Shown one piece after another: positions 23,826-32,669 of a stretch of DNA of 64,000 bases. The notes beneath the pieces were generated by a model, which was not told where the DNA came from, did not search any database, and saw only the letters and a list, made by a program, of their open reading frames with translations. Origin of the DNA: Lentisphaeria bacterium (GTDB taxonomy: Bacteria > Verrucomicrobiota > Lentisphaeria > Oligosphaerales > Oligosphaeraceae); assembly GCA_016288215.1 (NCBI GenBank), contig JAEEYQ010000011.1, positions 62,001 through 126,000 on the forward strand, read 5' to 3'. Made by a program: the position numbers and the translations under genes. How positions within the stretch are numbered: the first letter of the stretch is position 1; each line of letters begins with the position of its first letter.

Positions 23826-25715
23826 ATGATGAAGACCGTGACAGGCGCCATCGCCTCCATAGGACTGCTGGCGGCGGCCATCGCCTCCGCGACGACCTAT
23901 TATGTGGATGCGGAGAACGGCAATGACCAGGCGTCGGGAACCCATCCGGAGCAGGCGTGGAAGAGCATTGCGATGGTCAATTTGCAGTCATTGCAGCCGG
24001 GGGACCGAGTGCAGTTCCATCGGGGGCAGATTTTTCGCGGAGGAACCTTGCGGCTGCATTCGGGGGAGCCGGGCCGGCCGGTGACCTATTCATCCTATGG
24101 CACGGGACACAAGCCCGCCATCCAGCCGTCGATGGACTACAATGACAGCGCCAAATGGGAGGAAGCCGGAGAGGATTTGTGGCGGACGAAAACATCCATG
24201 GCCTATACGGTCAAGACGGACGGCATCAATCAGGACCTGCGCAATTCGAATTGGCATGTGTATGTGGAGGAGCCGGCGGTCGTCCGCGATGAATGCGTCG
24301 ACCGCGACGACGGAAAGGTCTACACGTTCCATTGCCAGCGGCAGGGGGATCGGGAGACCAATGTGCAGCTTTTGGGGCCATTGGTGGAGAATGGCAACGT
24401 CCATATGCTGTTCACCTATCGCATCCGTTCAGATAAACCCTTTTCCATGAGCAGGTTCCGCATTATGCAGACCAGTTCGCCATGGGTGAGCTTCGCTCTG
24501 GAGATGGGCGGGACGGCGCAGGTGACCACGGAATGGCAGGAGATGGCCTGCTTCCTGTACCACGACGGCATTTGTCCCGACGGCACCACCATCCGCATAA
24601 ACAATTTCTTCGGGAAGACCTTTCCGGAGGGCGCGGTGGTGGAATTCCAGCCCATTAGTCTTAAGGAAGTGGAATTCAATGGGATAGCACCTCTTTTAAG
24701 CGATGTGGGCAATGTGATTTTCGACCACGGGAAGGCCTGTGGCTGGAAACGGTGGAGTGTGGAGGAGCTCAAGGAGGAGCTGGATTATTTCCACGACACT
24801 CAGCACGGAATCCTCTTCATGCACCACAAGGGGAACCCAGGCGGCGGCGCGTGGTCGTCTTTGGAGCTGGCGCCGAAGGCAAATTGCGTCAATCATTCCG
24901 GTGCCCATGATGTCGTGGTGGACGGGCTGTGGTGCCGCTATTCCGGCGCCCATGGCTTCGGCGGCGGGAACGCCCAACGTGTCACCATCCGCAACTGCGA
25001 CATCTGCTACATCGGCGGCAGCGTGCTGTGGACTCATAACAACACCCGCTACGGCAACGGCGTGGAGTTTTGGTGCGGCTCTCAGGACTGTCTGGTGGAG
25101 AACAACCACATTTGGCAAGTCTACGACGTGGCCATCACAAACCAAGGCAACACACCCCATTCACCACAACGTAACCTAATCTACCGCAATAATTTCCTGC
25201 ATAACTGCGAACAGCATTACGAATATTGGCGCAGCCCCGAGAGCGCCGTCACGGAGAACGTGCAGTTCATCGGCAACACCTGCGTCAACGCCGGCCAGAG
25301 CTGGGCCCATTGGCAGCGGCCCGACAAACACTCCTGCCATCTGCTGGCCTATCAGGTGGTGGCTCCCACCCGAAATCTCGTCATCCGCGACAATGTGTTC
25401 TTCAATGCACGGGAGGCTCTGATTCTCCATCATTCGGACTTGCGCTCCGTCATGGATTGCGACTACAACCTGTGGTTCCAAGAGCAGCCCGACGGCATGC
25501 TGATTCGCCTCTATCCCGTGCAGATGGCGTTGAAATTCAGCGAGTTCGCCACTTGGCAGACCGAAAACGGCAAAGACCTCCATTCCATTGCCGCCCGCCC
25601 GGTTTTCGTCAGGCCGGATTTTGAGCATCCCGAAAACGGCGACTTCCATCTGGCTCCGGATTCCCCCGGCGCCCATGGCGCCTCCGATGGCGGCCCCATT
25701 GGAATTAGGAATTAG
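23826..25715 (+). CDS. Secreted right-handed beta-helix protein with inserted CBM4/9-like domain
   Basis: A 630-residue exported protein. After the signal peptide it begins TTYYVDAENGNDQASGTHPEQAWKS, the usual opening of pectate-lyase-like parallel beta-helices. Residues about 130-285 are a different domain with CBM4/9 character (LLGPLVENGNVHMLFTYRIRS, VTTEWQEMACFLYHDG, AVVEFQPISLKEVEF). The beta-helix resumes with HDVVVDGLWCRYSGAHGFG, RVTIRNCDICYIGG and QDCLVENNHIWQVYD. It is probably a polysaccharide lyase or hydrolase; no catalytic set can be assigned by eye. AAAGGA is best spaced for the ATG at 23826. The stop codon is formed by an AATTAGG repeat. Confidence 0.82.
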   Translation: MMKTVTGAIASIGLLAAAIASATTYYVDAENGNDQASGTHPEQAWKSIAMVNLQSLQPGDRVQFHRGQIFRGGTLRLHSGEPGRPVTYSSYGTGHKPAIQPSMDYNDSAKWEEAGEDLWRTKTSMAYTVKTDGINQDLRNSNWHVYVEEPAVVRDECVDRDDGKVYTFHCQRQGDRETNVQLLGPLVENGNVHMLFTYRIRSDKPFSMSRFRIMQTSSPWVSFALEMGGTAQVTTEWQEMACFLYHDGICPDGTTIRINNFFGKTFPEGAVVEFQPISLKEVEFNGIAPLLSDVGNVIFDHGKACGWKRWSVEELKEELDYFHDTQHGILFMHHKGNPGGGAWSSLELAPKANCVNHSGAHDVVVDGLWCRYSGAHGFGGGNAQRVTIRNCDICYIGGSVLWTHNNTRYGNGVEFWCGSQDCLVENNHIWQVYDVAITNQGNTPHSPQRNLIYRNNFLHNCEQHYEYWRSPESAVTENVQFIGNTCVNAGQSWAHWQRPDKHSCHLLAYQVVAPTRNLVIRDNVFFNAREALILHHSDLRSVMDCDYNLWFQEQPDGMLIRLYPVQMALKFSEFATWQTENGKDLHSIAARPVFVRPDFEHPENGDFHLAPDSPGAHGASDGGPIGIRN

Positions 25716-25735
25716 GAATGAGCAATTAGGAATTT
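25701..25735. repeat. AATTAGG simple repeat at a gene end, copy 2
   Basis: GGAATTAGGAATTAGGAATG followed by AGCAATTAGGAATT. The first units encode the last residues and stop of the beta-helix protein, so the repeat has replaced or defined the C-terminus. Confidence 0.6.
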
Positions 25736-25781
25736 GTCAACTTCTTGAATATAAGAGAGTTAGGTCGATTCATCCAAAGGG

Positions 25782-27047
25782 TTACGGGTGGTATTCGTGG
25801 GGTGTTTCGGCGATGGATTCCTGAATGGCGGCCTGCAGCTCCGCCGAAAAGTCCGCATGACCGAAGAAGAGGCGGCTCAGCCAGGGCAGGGCGACTTCGG
25901 GGTGGAAGCTGTGGTCGCGGGCGTCCACATTGCAGTAGTCCAGATACTGCAAGTCGGTCAGGCCTGTGAGCTTATGAATGTTCTCATGGTCGTGCAGACG
26001 GCTCTCTGGCGAGGCGTATTTGCGGTAATAGCAGACAGTTAGGTTCTTCGGACAGCCGGCCAGCTCATAGCCCCGCCGAATCTTGTCAATGGCGTCCACC
26101 ATGGGACCGCCTTCGGTGTAGATGACGGGCAGGGGGGCGAGGGCGGCCATCAGATCCGGCTCGTCGTCGTACCAAATCTGGCTTCCGGGCTCGTCGCTGC
26201 GGCGCCACATGCGGGCGGCGCGGACTTCCGTCACCACCATGACCCGCTTTGCCCAAGAGGAGATGAAGTCGTTGTACACCGCCGCCGCCACATCATCGCT
26301 CAAGAGAGAGGAATACAGCACGTTGCCCGTGCCCCACGAGAGGCCGGAGAGGGCCAGCCGGCTGGCGTCCACCATGGGATTGCTCTTGAGGAACTCAAGC
26401 ATCATCAACGTGTGCTCCACTTGGATGCCGTGATAAGTGCGGCCGGTCAAATCGATGAGTCCGTAGCAGTATTCCGTCACGCAGCCCCAATGGAGCCCGG
26501 GCTCGCAGTTTTCCGCCATGGCGGGGTTCTCAATGGCGATGGCGATCATGCCCGCGTGGACATAATACCACGCCTGCCGATTGCGGAGGGGATAGCGGTT
26601 GGGGAAGCTGCCCACTTCCGGCTCCCCCGCAAGGGCATGGCGGCTGCCGCCGTGGCCGGGAGTGCAGATGACGGCAGGAGCTTTCCGCTTCATCTCGTAG
26701 ACGTCGTCGGGAATCAGCATGATGAAGCCAACTGCCAACAGCTCATCCGGATAGAACTCATAGCGGCAAAGCCGATAACCGTCTCGCCGTTCCGTGGAAA
26801 GCAGCACGAATTCCGCCTTGAACTCGGTTCCAATCCGCAGATGTGACCGCAATTTCTCACGGATGGCGGCCTTCCACGTGGGAAACTCCGCCGCCGAGGC
26901 GACGGTCTCCAGTCCCAGCTGGGGCTTCATCCGCCGCAGGTAGTTCATGAAATAGCCGACACTGCATGTGAAACGGCCGTCGGGCCGCTTGGAGACGAAA
27001 TCGTCCGCGGTGAAAGTGTCCCGAACAGGAGGGGTGGTCTGACTCAT
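25782..27047 (-). CDS. Alpha/beta hydrolase, acetylxylan-esterase/dienelactone-hydrolase type
   Basis: A 421-residue protein with PAVICTPGHGGSRH (oxyanion-side loop), the nucleophile elbow LSGLSWGTGN, and ARDHSFHPEVALPWLSRLF near the C-terminus, likely holding the catalytic histidine. The acid is uncertain. This arrangement matches the large abhydrolase group often annotated as acetylxylan esterase. No signal peptide is visible, so it is probably cytoplasmic and may deacylate imported glycan fragments. AGGA precedes the ATG at 27047. A 9-bp inverted repeat lies just upstream. Confidence 0.78.
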   Translation of the reverse strand: MSQTTPPVRDTFTADDFVSKRPDGRFTCSVGYFMNYLRRMKPQLGLETVASAAEFPTWKAAIREKLRSHLRIGTEFKAEFVLLSTERRDGYRLCRYEFYPDELLAVGFIMLIPDDVYEMKRKAPAVICTPGHGGSRHALAGEPEVGSFPNRYPLRNRQAWYYVHAGMIAIAIENPAMAENCEPGLHWGCVTEYCYGLIDLTGRTYHGIQVEHTLMMLEFLKSNPMVDASRLALSGLSWGTGNVLYSSLLSDDVAAAVYNDFISSWAKRVMVVTEVRAARMWRRSDEPGSQIWYDDEPDLMAALAPLPVIYTEGGPMVDAIDKIRRGYELAGCPKNLTVCYYRKYASPESRLHDHENIHKLTGLTDLQYLDYCNVDARDHSFHPEVALPWLSRLFFGHADFSAELQAAIQESIAETPHEYHP

Positions 27048-27070
27048 GATGAATTCCTGTGATATGTGTA

Positions 27071-27095
27071 TAACTAACTAATCATCAGTTAGTTA
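27071..27095. promoter_or_regulatory. Perfect inverted repeat upstream of the esterase gene
   Basis: TAACTAACT and AGTTAGTTA flank a seven-base spacer, 24 bases before the ATG at 27047. The position suits an operator. As a hairpin in the leader it would be AT-rich and weak. Confidence 0.45.
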
Positions 27096-27129
27096 GGTAT
27101 TATGGTGTCGGGTTGTTGCGGGAAAGGGG

Positions 27130-28086
27130 CTAATGCCGTTTCAGCAATTGGTCAAAATAGGCGATAGTGCGTTTGAGCCCTTCCTCCAAGGGGATGGTGG
27201 GTGACCATTGCAACTTCTCTTTGGCTAGCGTGATGTCCGGCTTGCGCTGTTTCGGATCATCCTGCGGCAGAGGATGATAGATGATCTTTGAAGAGGAGTT
27301 GGTCAGTTCAATGACCTTTTCGGCTAGCTCCCGGATGGTGAATTCCCCTGGATTGCCGATGTTGACGGGGCCCGTGAAATCATCTTCCGTGGCCATCATG
27401 CGGATCATCCCCTCGATCAGGTCGTCGCAATAGCAGAAGGAGCGGGTCTGGCTGCCGTCGCCATATAGGGTAATATCTTGATTCTGAAGGGCTTGGACGA
27501 TGAAATTGGAGACGACGCGGCCATCGTTGGGATCCATTCGCGGCCCGTAGGTGTTGAAGATGCGGATGACCTTGATGCGGGTCCGATGCTGTCTCCAATA
27601 GTCGAAGAAAAGGGTTTCCGCGCAGCGTTTCCCCTCGTCGTAGCAGGAGCGGATGCCGTTGCAGTTGACGCGGCCCCAATAGGACTCCGGCTGGGGATGC
27701 ACATCCGGGTCTCCATAGACCTCGCTGGTGGACGCCTGCAGAATCTTCGCCTTGATGCGTTTGGCAAGCCCCAGCATGTTGATGGCGCCGTGGACGCTGG
27801 TTTTGGTGGTCTGGACCGGATCCCGCTGATAATGCACGGGAGAGGCCGGGCAGGCCAGATTGTAGATTTCGTCCACTTCCACATACAGGGGGAAGGTGAC
27901 ATCGTGCCGCATCAGCTCAAAATGCGGATTGCCAAGCAGATGCCGGATGTTGTCCTTGGAGCCGGTGTAGAAATTGTCCACCACAAGCACGTCATTGCCG
28001 GCGGCGATGAGCCGGTCGGCCAGATGAGAACCCAAAAATCCCGCGCCGCCTGTGATCAGGACCCGTTTGCTGGAATAAACAGACAT
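27130..28086 (-). CDS. UDP-glucuronate decarboxylase (UDP-xylose synthase)
   Basis: This short-chain-fold enzyme oxidises and decarboxylates UDP-glucuronate to UDP-xylose using bound NAD. The 318-residue protein has [11 protein letters not shown] (NAD site), [24 protein letters not shown], the catalytic STSEVYGDP, and YxxxK in [12 protein letters not shown], followed by [10 protein letters not shown] and [15 protein letters not shown]. These make the UXS subgroup fairly certain. The start at 28086 has GGAAA upstream and gives the normal family length; a longer frame from 28209 adds an unconserved tail. UDP-xylose would feed surface glycan assembly. Confidence 0.92.
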   Translation of the reverse strand: MSVYSSKRVLITGGAGFLGSHLADRLIAAGNDVLVVDNFYTGSKDNIRHLLGNPHFELMRHDVTFPLYVEVDEIYNLACPASPVHYQRDPVQTTKTSVHGAINMLGLAKRIKAKILQASTSEVYGDPDVHPQPESYWGRVNCNGIRSCYDEGKRCAETLFFDYWRQHRTRIKVIRIFNTYGPRMDPNDGRVVSNFIVQALQNQDITLYGDGSQTRSFCYCDDLIEGMIRMMATEDDFTGPVNIGNPGEFTIRELAEKVIELTNSSSKIIYHPLPQDDPKQRKPDITLAKEKLQWSPTIPLEEGLKRTIAYFDQLLKRH

Positions 28087-28457
28087 ACTCCGTGTTTCCT
28101 TTTCGTTCATTATAAAACTTTGGCCGACATTTGCCCAATGCACAACGTAAAACATATCCACGCCGTCGGGAATGTCAACCCTAAAACTCTCCAGACCTTG
28201 CATCAACATGCCCGTTTTTTCATAAGTACGGGCATAAAATCAAAATATTTGCAAAAAAATTGCATTTTTTTCATTTTTTTTCGATTTGTCAGTTGTATTT
28301 TTTTATTTCATTGATGTAATGTATACGTATGCCGCTGTGAACACCGTTGACAGAGGGTCAAAGGAACATGGATCGGCAAGCAAAATTAAAGAGGAGAGTC
28401 GTGTAGATGCGCCGTGTGTCGGGCTGTCCTCAGAAATAAAACAAAAGGAAGTGCATC
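28087..28457. other. 371-bp divergent intergenic region
   Basis: It lies between UDP-xylose synthase (minus) and the small basic protein (plus). It includes a T-rich stretch (28258-28315) and a purine-rich leader before 28458. Promoters for both genes must lie here, but I could not assign a convincing -35/-10 pair. No gene or repeat was recognised. Confidence 0.6.
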
Positions 28458-28679
28458 ATGAAAGACACGTTCTACGATGTGAAACTGCGCCAGAAAGTCG
28501 AAGCGGAAGTGGTCGACAAGGTCAAGTACGAAAACGGCCGCTATGCGCTGAAAGCCAAGACGGCTGATGGCCGCAGCCTGACCAAGTTCGTGAGCGCTGC
28601 CGACTACGAGAAGGCCACTGTTTGCGCTGCCAAGGCCTGCGGATGCAAAGCCGCCGCCAAAGCCAAGGCCAAGAAGTAA
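28458..28679 (+). CDS. Small basic protein of unknown function
   Basis: A 73-residue protein with a good AAGGA site. The N-terminal part alternates charged and hydrophobic residues (DVKLRQKVEAEVVDKVKYENGRYALKAK) as in a small beta-barrel. A short CAAKACGCKAAAKAKAKK tail follows, rich in alanine, lysine and cysteine. It is followed by its own strong terminator and separated from its neighbours, so it is a monocistronic and perhaps highly expressed gene. The lysine/alanine tail suggests nucleic-acid contact, but that is only inference. I do not recognise a named family. Confidence 0.7.
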   Translation: MKDTFYDVKLRQKVEAEVVDKVKYENGRYALKAKTADGRSLTKFVSAADYEKATVCAAKACGCKAAAKAKAKK

Positions 28680-28713
28680 GCCATCGCAAAACGATAGCTT
28701 AATCTTCTGGGAG

Positions 28714-28747
28714 AGCCGGTTCCATGTGGGCCGGCTTTTCTGTTTTT
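28714..28747 (+). terminator. Rho-independent terminator after the small basic protein gene
   Basis: The stem AGCCGG / CCGGCT is followed by TTTTCTGTTTTT. It lies 35 bases after the stop and separates this gene from the convergent SSS transporter gene. Confidence 0.85.
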
Positions 28748-30080
28748 ATTTGCTGGAGGAGGCGGATTGGCGGCGGAGTTGATGGCTTCCCATGGCCAGC
28801 AAAGCCAGATTGACGGGAAAGGCCAAGAGCATGAGTGCATTTCCTAACATGCTCTGGGACAAAGCCTTACCGCTCAAGGCCAATGCTCCGCCCGCTACCA
28901 TGGCCGCGATGGCGTATCGACGGTCGCTCCGCTGGCCACACATCCCCCAGAGCGCCGGCACCACAAATGCTCCTGCGTAGATGCCCAAGGCAAACAGCAG
29001 CGCCGTCAGAATGGATTGGCAGTAAAGCGCCGTTACCATGGACAGTACGCCCAATAGCACCGTGCAAAACCGTGTCAATCTCACGCTTTCCGCCGAGTCC
29101 ATTCGGTCCCGCAGAAACTGCGACAGCAGGCTGCCGGCGGTGAACAGCGTGGTATCTGCCGAAGAGAGAATGGCGGAGAGCAGCGTCACCGCCAGCAATA
29201 CCGTCACGGCTGGTGGAAATTCGCCCTTGACAATGGCGAACAGGGTGGATTCGCCGCCGTGGACATAACCCCTGGAACCATAAATGCCAATGAAAGCCAG
29301 CAGAAATGCGGTGGGAATGAGCACGGCGGCGGTTGCCGCGATGGCTTTTCGGGCCGTGGCCGTGTCACGGGCGCAGAAGAGACGCGAGTAAATGTCTGGC
29401 CCCACCAGATAGGTGCTGGAATAGGCGAACAGCATGACCACCAAATCAACCCATGTGAAGGATGATGACAGCAATGGCTGCCCTTCAACGGACGGCGAAC
29501 GGAAGAGCAGGACAACGAAAATCAGCAGCAGTCCCGCGAAGATCAACAGGGTCTGGACAAGGTCAGTGCGGAGGATGGAGAGTTGTCCTCCCGCCGCCGT
29601 GTAGGCGGTGACCGTCAGCCCGATGGCCACCGTCGCCCAGCCATAGGAGAGTCCGAAGACGGATGTTGTTATCTTCGCCGCTCCAATGATTTGCGCACCA
29701 ACAACCCCCAGCCAGGCCATGGCGATGACTCCCGCTGACAGCTTTTGGGCGACGGGGCCGTAGAATCCGCCCAGCAGCGTCGGCAGATTGTAGCCGCGAA
29801 AGGCTGACAATTGTCCCACAAAGGGCAGCAACGCCAGTAGCCCGATGGCGGCGCACAGCATGAACCAGGCTCCCGCCCATCCTTTGGCATAGGCCACGTC
29901 AATGCTTCCCAAAATGGCCGAACTGCCTAAAATGGTCGCCAGCAAAGAGCCTGTGACGGAGAGGACACCGGCGTGGCGTCCCGCCACGTAAAAATCCTCT
30001 GGAGAATGGATTTTTCGTGCGCAAAGGCATCCGATGACCAAGGCGGCCACCAAATAGACATAAAACAGAAGAACATGCAT
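28746..30080 (-). CDS. Sodium:solute symporter family (SSS) transporter
   Basis: A 444-residue inner-membrane protein with about 12 to 13 hydrophobic spans. SPEDFYVAGRHAGVLSVTGSLLATILGSSAILG near the N-terminus is the SSS pattern around TM1-TM2. YTAAGGQLSILRTDLVQTLLIF is the conserved TM5-TM6 region. SAILSSADTTLFTAGSLLSQFLRD matches the TM8-TM9 sodium-site segment. The substrate (sugar, amino acid or organic acid) cannot be told. It sits alone between a terminator and a repeat element. The upstream region has an ATTGATTATAAAT element. Confidence 0.9.
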   Translation of the reverse strand: MHVLLFYVYLVAALVIGCLCARKIHSPEDFYVAGRHAGVLSVTGSLLATILGSSAILGSIDVAYAKGWAGAWFMLCAAIGLLALLPFVGQLSAFRGYNLPTLLGGFYGPVAQKLSAGVIAMAWLGVVGAQIIGAAKITTSVFGLSYGWATVAIGLTVTAYTAAGGQLSILRTDLVQTLLIFAGLLLIFVVLLFRSPSVEGQPLLSSSFTWVDLVVMLFAYSSTYLVGPDIYSRLFCARDTATARKAIAATAAVLIPTAFLLAFIGIYGSRGYVHGGESTLFAIVKGEFPPAVTVLLAVTLLSAILSSADTTLFTAGSLLSQFLRDRMDSAESVRLTRFCTVLLGVLSMVTALYCQSILTALLFALGIYAGAFVVPALWGMCGQRSDRRYAIAAMVAGGALALSGKALSQSMLGNALMLLAFPVNLALLAMGSHQLRRQSASSSK

Positions 30081-30102
30081 CGTGGGACTTGAAGGCCGGG
30101 AA

Positions 30103-30138
30103 GAAATTTTGTAACTAATTTATAATCAATTTGTTAGG
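30103..30138 (-). promoter_or_regulatory. ATTGATTATAAAT element, copy 2
   Basis: On the minus strand it reads AAATTGATTATAAATTAGTT followed by ACAAAATTTC, about 25 bases before the transporter ATG. Like copy 1 at 22769, it continues with GTTACAAA. Confidence 0.4.
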
Positions 30139-30211
30139 AATTTTCAAGGAGGAGCCGGAAGAACGAGAGGTTCTGAAACTCCCTTGTATCTATTCAGAAC
30201 CCATTGATAAT

Positions 30212-30320
30212 CCATAAAATACACGGAATAAACAGATGCGAAGTGCCGTTCGCGAGCGGCACTTCGCGGTTCTTTTATGTCATTTGAAACGAATTAATCC
30301 GTGTTCTGCGGCGGAACGTC
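30212..30320. repeat. Interspersed hairpin repeat, copy 1
   Basis: A left flank (AATACACGGAATAAACAGAT) is followed by a perfect 11-bp hairpin (GCGAAGTGCCG / CGGCACTTCGC, 30238-30267). A right flank ends in TTAATCCGTGTTCTGC. It closely matches 44428-44527, with a different but still perfect stem. It lies right after recA and may end that transcript. Confidence 0.75.
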
Positions 30321-30330
30321 GTTACACCCT

Positions 30331-31443
30331 TCAGGAGTTGAGCTCCACGGTGTCGTCTTCCACGAACTCCTCGTCCTCATCGTCCGCGCCGGCGGGTATG
30401 GCTCCTGCATCGGCGGCGACGGCATCCTGACCTGGAAGCATGGCGCGGATCTTCTCCGTGATACGGGCCTCCAGGGCGGGATCCTGCTCAATGGCCTTTT
30501 TGGTCTGCTCCCGTCCCTGACCGATTTGGACATCCTCAAAGGAGAACCAGGAGCCCCGCTTCTCCAAAATCTTCATGTTCAAAGCCACGTCCAGCAGGGA
30601 GCCGACGCGGCTGATGCCCTCCGCGTACATGATGTCGAATTCGCACTCCTGGAAGGGAGCGGCGAGCTTGTTCTTCACGACCTTCACCTTGACGCGGCTG
30701 CCCTGCGCCTGTCCGTCGGGAGCCTTGATGGTGGCGATGCGGCGGATGTCCAGCCGGAGGGAGGCGTAGAATTTCAGCGCACGGCCGCCGGTGGTGGTTT
30801 CGGGACTGCCGAACATGACGCCAATCTTCTCGCGGATCTGGTTGGTGAAGATGACGCAGGTGCGGCTGCGGTTGATGATGGCCGTCAGCTTGCGCAGGGC
30901 CTGGGACATCAAGCGGGCCTGCAGCCCCACATGGTTGTCTCCCATCTGCCCTTCGATTTCCGCACGGGGCACCAAGGCGGCCACGGAGTCGATGACCAGC
31001 ACGTCAATGGCGTTGCTGCGAACCAGCGTCTCCGCGATGTTCAGGGCGTCTTCGCCGCAGTCCGGCTGGGAAATCAGCAGGTTGTCCGTGTCCACGCCGA
31101 TGATTTTCGCGTAGCGGGGATCCAGGGCATGCTCCGTGTCGATGTAGGCGCAGGTGCCGCCCATCTTCTGGGCGTTGGCGGCCACATGGAGACACACCGT
31201 GGTCTTGCCGGAGGCCTCCGGCCCGAAGATCTCGATGATGCGTCCGCGGGGGAAGCCGCCCACGCCAAGGCACATGTCCAAAGCCAAGGCCCCAGTGCTG
31301 ATGACGGGAACCGCCTCGTGGGAGCGGTCTCCCAGACGCATGATGGAGCCTTTGCCGAATTCCTTCTCGATTTGGCCCAAGGCCAGTTTCAGATTGCGGT
31401 CATGGACGTCCGCGGGATTGGGGGCAGCCGTTTCTTTTGCCAT
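30331..31443 (-). CDS. recA: Recombinase RecA
   Basis: RecA forms filaments on single-stranded DNA, drives strand exchange and triggers LexA cleavage. The 370-residue protein has Walker [10 protein letters not shown], Walker [19 protein letters not shown], the L1/L2 region ([50 protein letters not shown]) and an acidic tail ([12 protein letters not shown]). AAGGA precedes the start. The CinA C-terminal-domain gene lies 83 bp upstream, a common neighbour of recA. A hairpin repeat follows the stop. Confidence 0.98.
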   Translation of the reverse strand: MAKETAAPNPADVHDRNLKLALGQIEKEFGKGSIMRLGDRSHEAVPVISTGALALDMCLGVGGFPRGRIIEIFGPEASGKTTVCLHVAANAQKMGGTCAYIDTEHALDPRYAKIIGVDTDNLLISQPDCGEDALNIAETLVRSNAIDVLVIDSVAALVPRAEIEGQMGDNHVGLQARLMSQALRKLTAIINRSRTCVIFTNQIREKIGVMFGSPETTTGGRALKFYASLRLDIRRIATIKAPDGQAQGSRVKVKVVKNKLAAPFQECEFDIMYAEGISRVGSLLDVALNMKILEKRGSWFSFEDVQIGQGREQTKKAIEQDPALEARITEKIRAMLPGQDAVAADAGAIPAGADDEDEEFVEDDTVELNS

Positions 31444-31526
31444 AGTCAGAATTCCTTGATGTTGAATGGGTTATGGTTATAAATGCGAATTTTGCGCTGG
31501 TTTTTTCAAATGGCGTGAGGGGCGTC

Positions 31527-32054
31527 TCACGATTTCAGAAGGGAGATCAGCATGGAGATGGAATGGCGGATGGTGGATTGGCGGATGTCCGCGCGGGAGC
31601 CGCTGAAATGCATTGTGCGAACTGCACGTCCTTGTGGAGCGAAGACCCCGACGACCACGGTGCCGACGGGCTTTTCCGCCGTGCCGCCCCCTGGCCCCGC
31701 AATGCCGCTGACCGCAATGCCCACCGCAACTTGCAGACGGTTCTTCAGGCCATTCAACATGGCATGCACCGTCTCTTCGCTGACTGCGCCATGCTGCGCC
31801 AACGTGTCCAGCGGCACGCCAAGAAGCTGATGCTTCCATGCATTGGAATAGGTGACCGCTCCGCCGGAGAACCATTCCGACGAGCCCGCCACGTCCGTCA
31901 GCGCCGCCGCGATGCCGCCGCCCGTGCAGGATTCAGCCGTGGCCATCATCAGCCCACGGGCCCGAAGCAAGTCGCCTAGGCAGGCAACCGCCGCCGTACT
32001 ATCCAAGTCATTGAACGGCAGGTCGGTGTGATCATGGTTTTCGCTGTCTGTCAT
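31527..32054 (-). CDS. CinA C-terminal-domain protein (nicotinamide-nucleotide amidohydrolase, PncC-like)
   Basis: PncC-type enzymes deamidate nicotinamide mononucleotide, which is released in part by DNA ligase. Motifs are ATAESCTGGGIAAALTDVAGSSEWFSGG, VTYSNAWKHQLLGV, HGAVSEETVHAM and VGIAVSGIAGPGGGTAEKPVGTVVVG. The N-terminal molybdopterin-binding half of full CinA is absent, which is usual for PncC. The ATG at 32054 is chosen because GGAG lies six bases before it and overlaps the alternative ATG at 32066. It is probably co-transcribed with recA. Confidence 0.93.
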   Translation of the reverse strand: MTDSENHDHTDLPFNDLDSTAAVACLGDLLRARGLMMATAESCTGGGIAAALTDVAGSSEWFSGGAVTYSNAWKHQLLGVPLDTLAQHGAVSEETVHAMLNGLKNRLQVAVGIAVSGIAGPGGGTAEKPVGTVVVGVFAPQGRAVRTMHFSGSRADIRQSTIRHSISMLISLLKS

Positions 32055-32282
32055 GGTCGTCTCCATTGCATGTGAATGTCGAATACTATAAAAATACAGC
32101 CTGTTTTAATTTTGTCAAACATGAATCAGCAAAAAAATATTAGCATTCTGTCATTATTTTTCCAAAAGGCGGCGGCAAGGCGTTCCGCCCAAGACGGAGA
32201 GGCCATGACTTCACAGATGGCTGCGTTGCCGCCAATCCTTTGCGTGTTATTATAATATGCTTATTATCAATGACTTATGACT

Positions 32283-32669
32283 TTAGTTGCTTTCTCCGAT
32301 GGCCATGGCGACGGCATAGGTCTTTTCATGGGAGATGCTGACCTGAAGGCTCTTGATGCCCAGTCGTTTGGCGGTCTGTGCGGCGGCGCCGGAAAGCTCC
32401 ACCGTGGGGGAGCCGTCCTCGCGGGGCAGGATGGCCATGTCCGTCAGACCGCATTGGGCGCCGATGCCCGTGCGGAAGACTTTGGACACCGCCTCCTTTG
32501 CCGCCCAGCGGCCCGCGAAATAGGCGGCGCGGGCAGGGCTGTCCGTCGTCGGCGCGGCGGCCAGCTCCTTTTCCGTGAAGACATGCTTCAGGAAGAACTC
32601 ACCGTGACGCTCCATGGAGGATTTCAGGCGGGCGACCTCCACGATGTCAATGCCGATGCCGACAATCAT
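32283..32669 (-). CDS. acpS: Holo-[acyl-carrier-protein] synthase
   Basis: AcpS moves 4'-phosphopantetheine from CoA to the serine of acyl carrier protein. The 128-residue length is typical. GIGIDIVEVARLK holds the metal-binding aspartate, and RWAAKEAVSKVFRTGI holds the second acidic ligand and basic residues. ISHEKTYAVAMAI is the closing motif. The start at 32669 overlaps the rdgC stop by four bases (ATGA), showing coupling to rdgC. Confidence 0.95.
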   Translation of the reverse strand: MIVGIGIDIVEVARLKSSMERHGEFFLKHVFTEKELAAAPTTDSPARAAYFAGRWAAKEAVSKVFRTGIGAQCGLTDMAILPREDGSPTVELSGAAAQTAKRLGIKSLQVSISHEKTYAVAMAIGESN

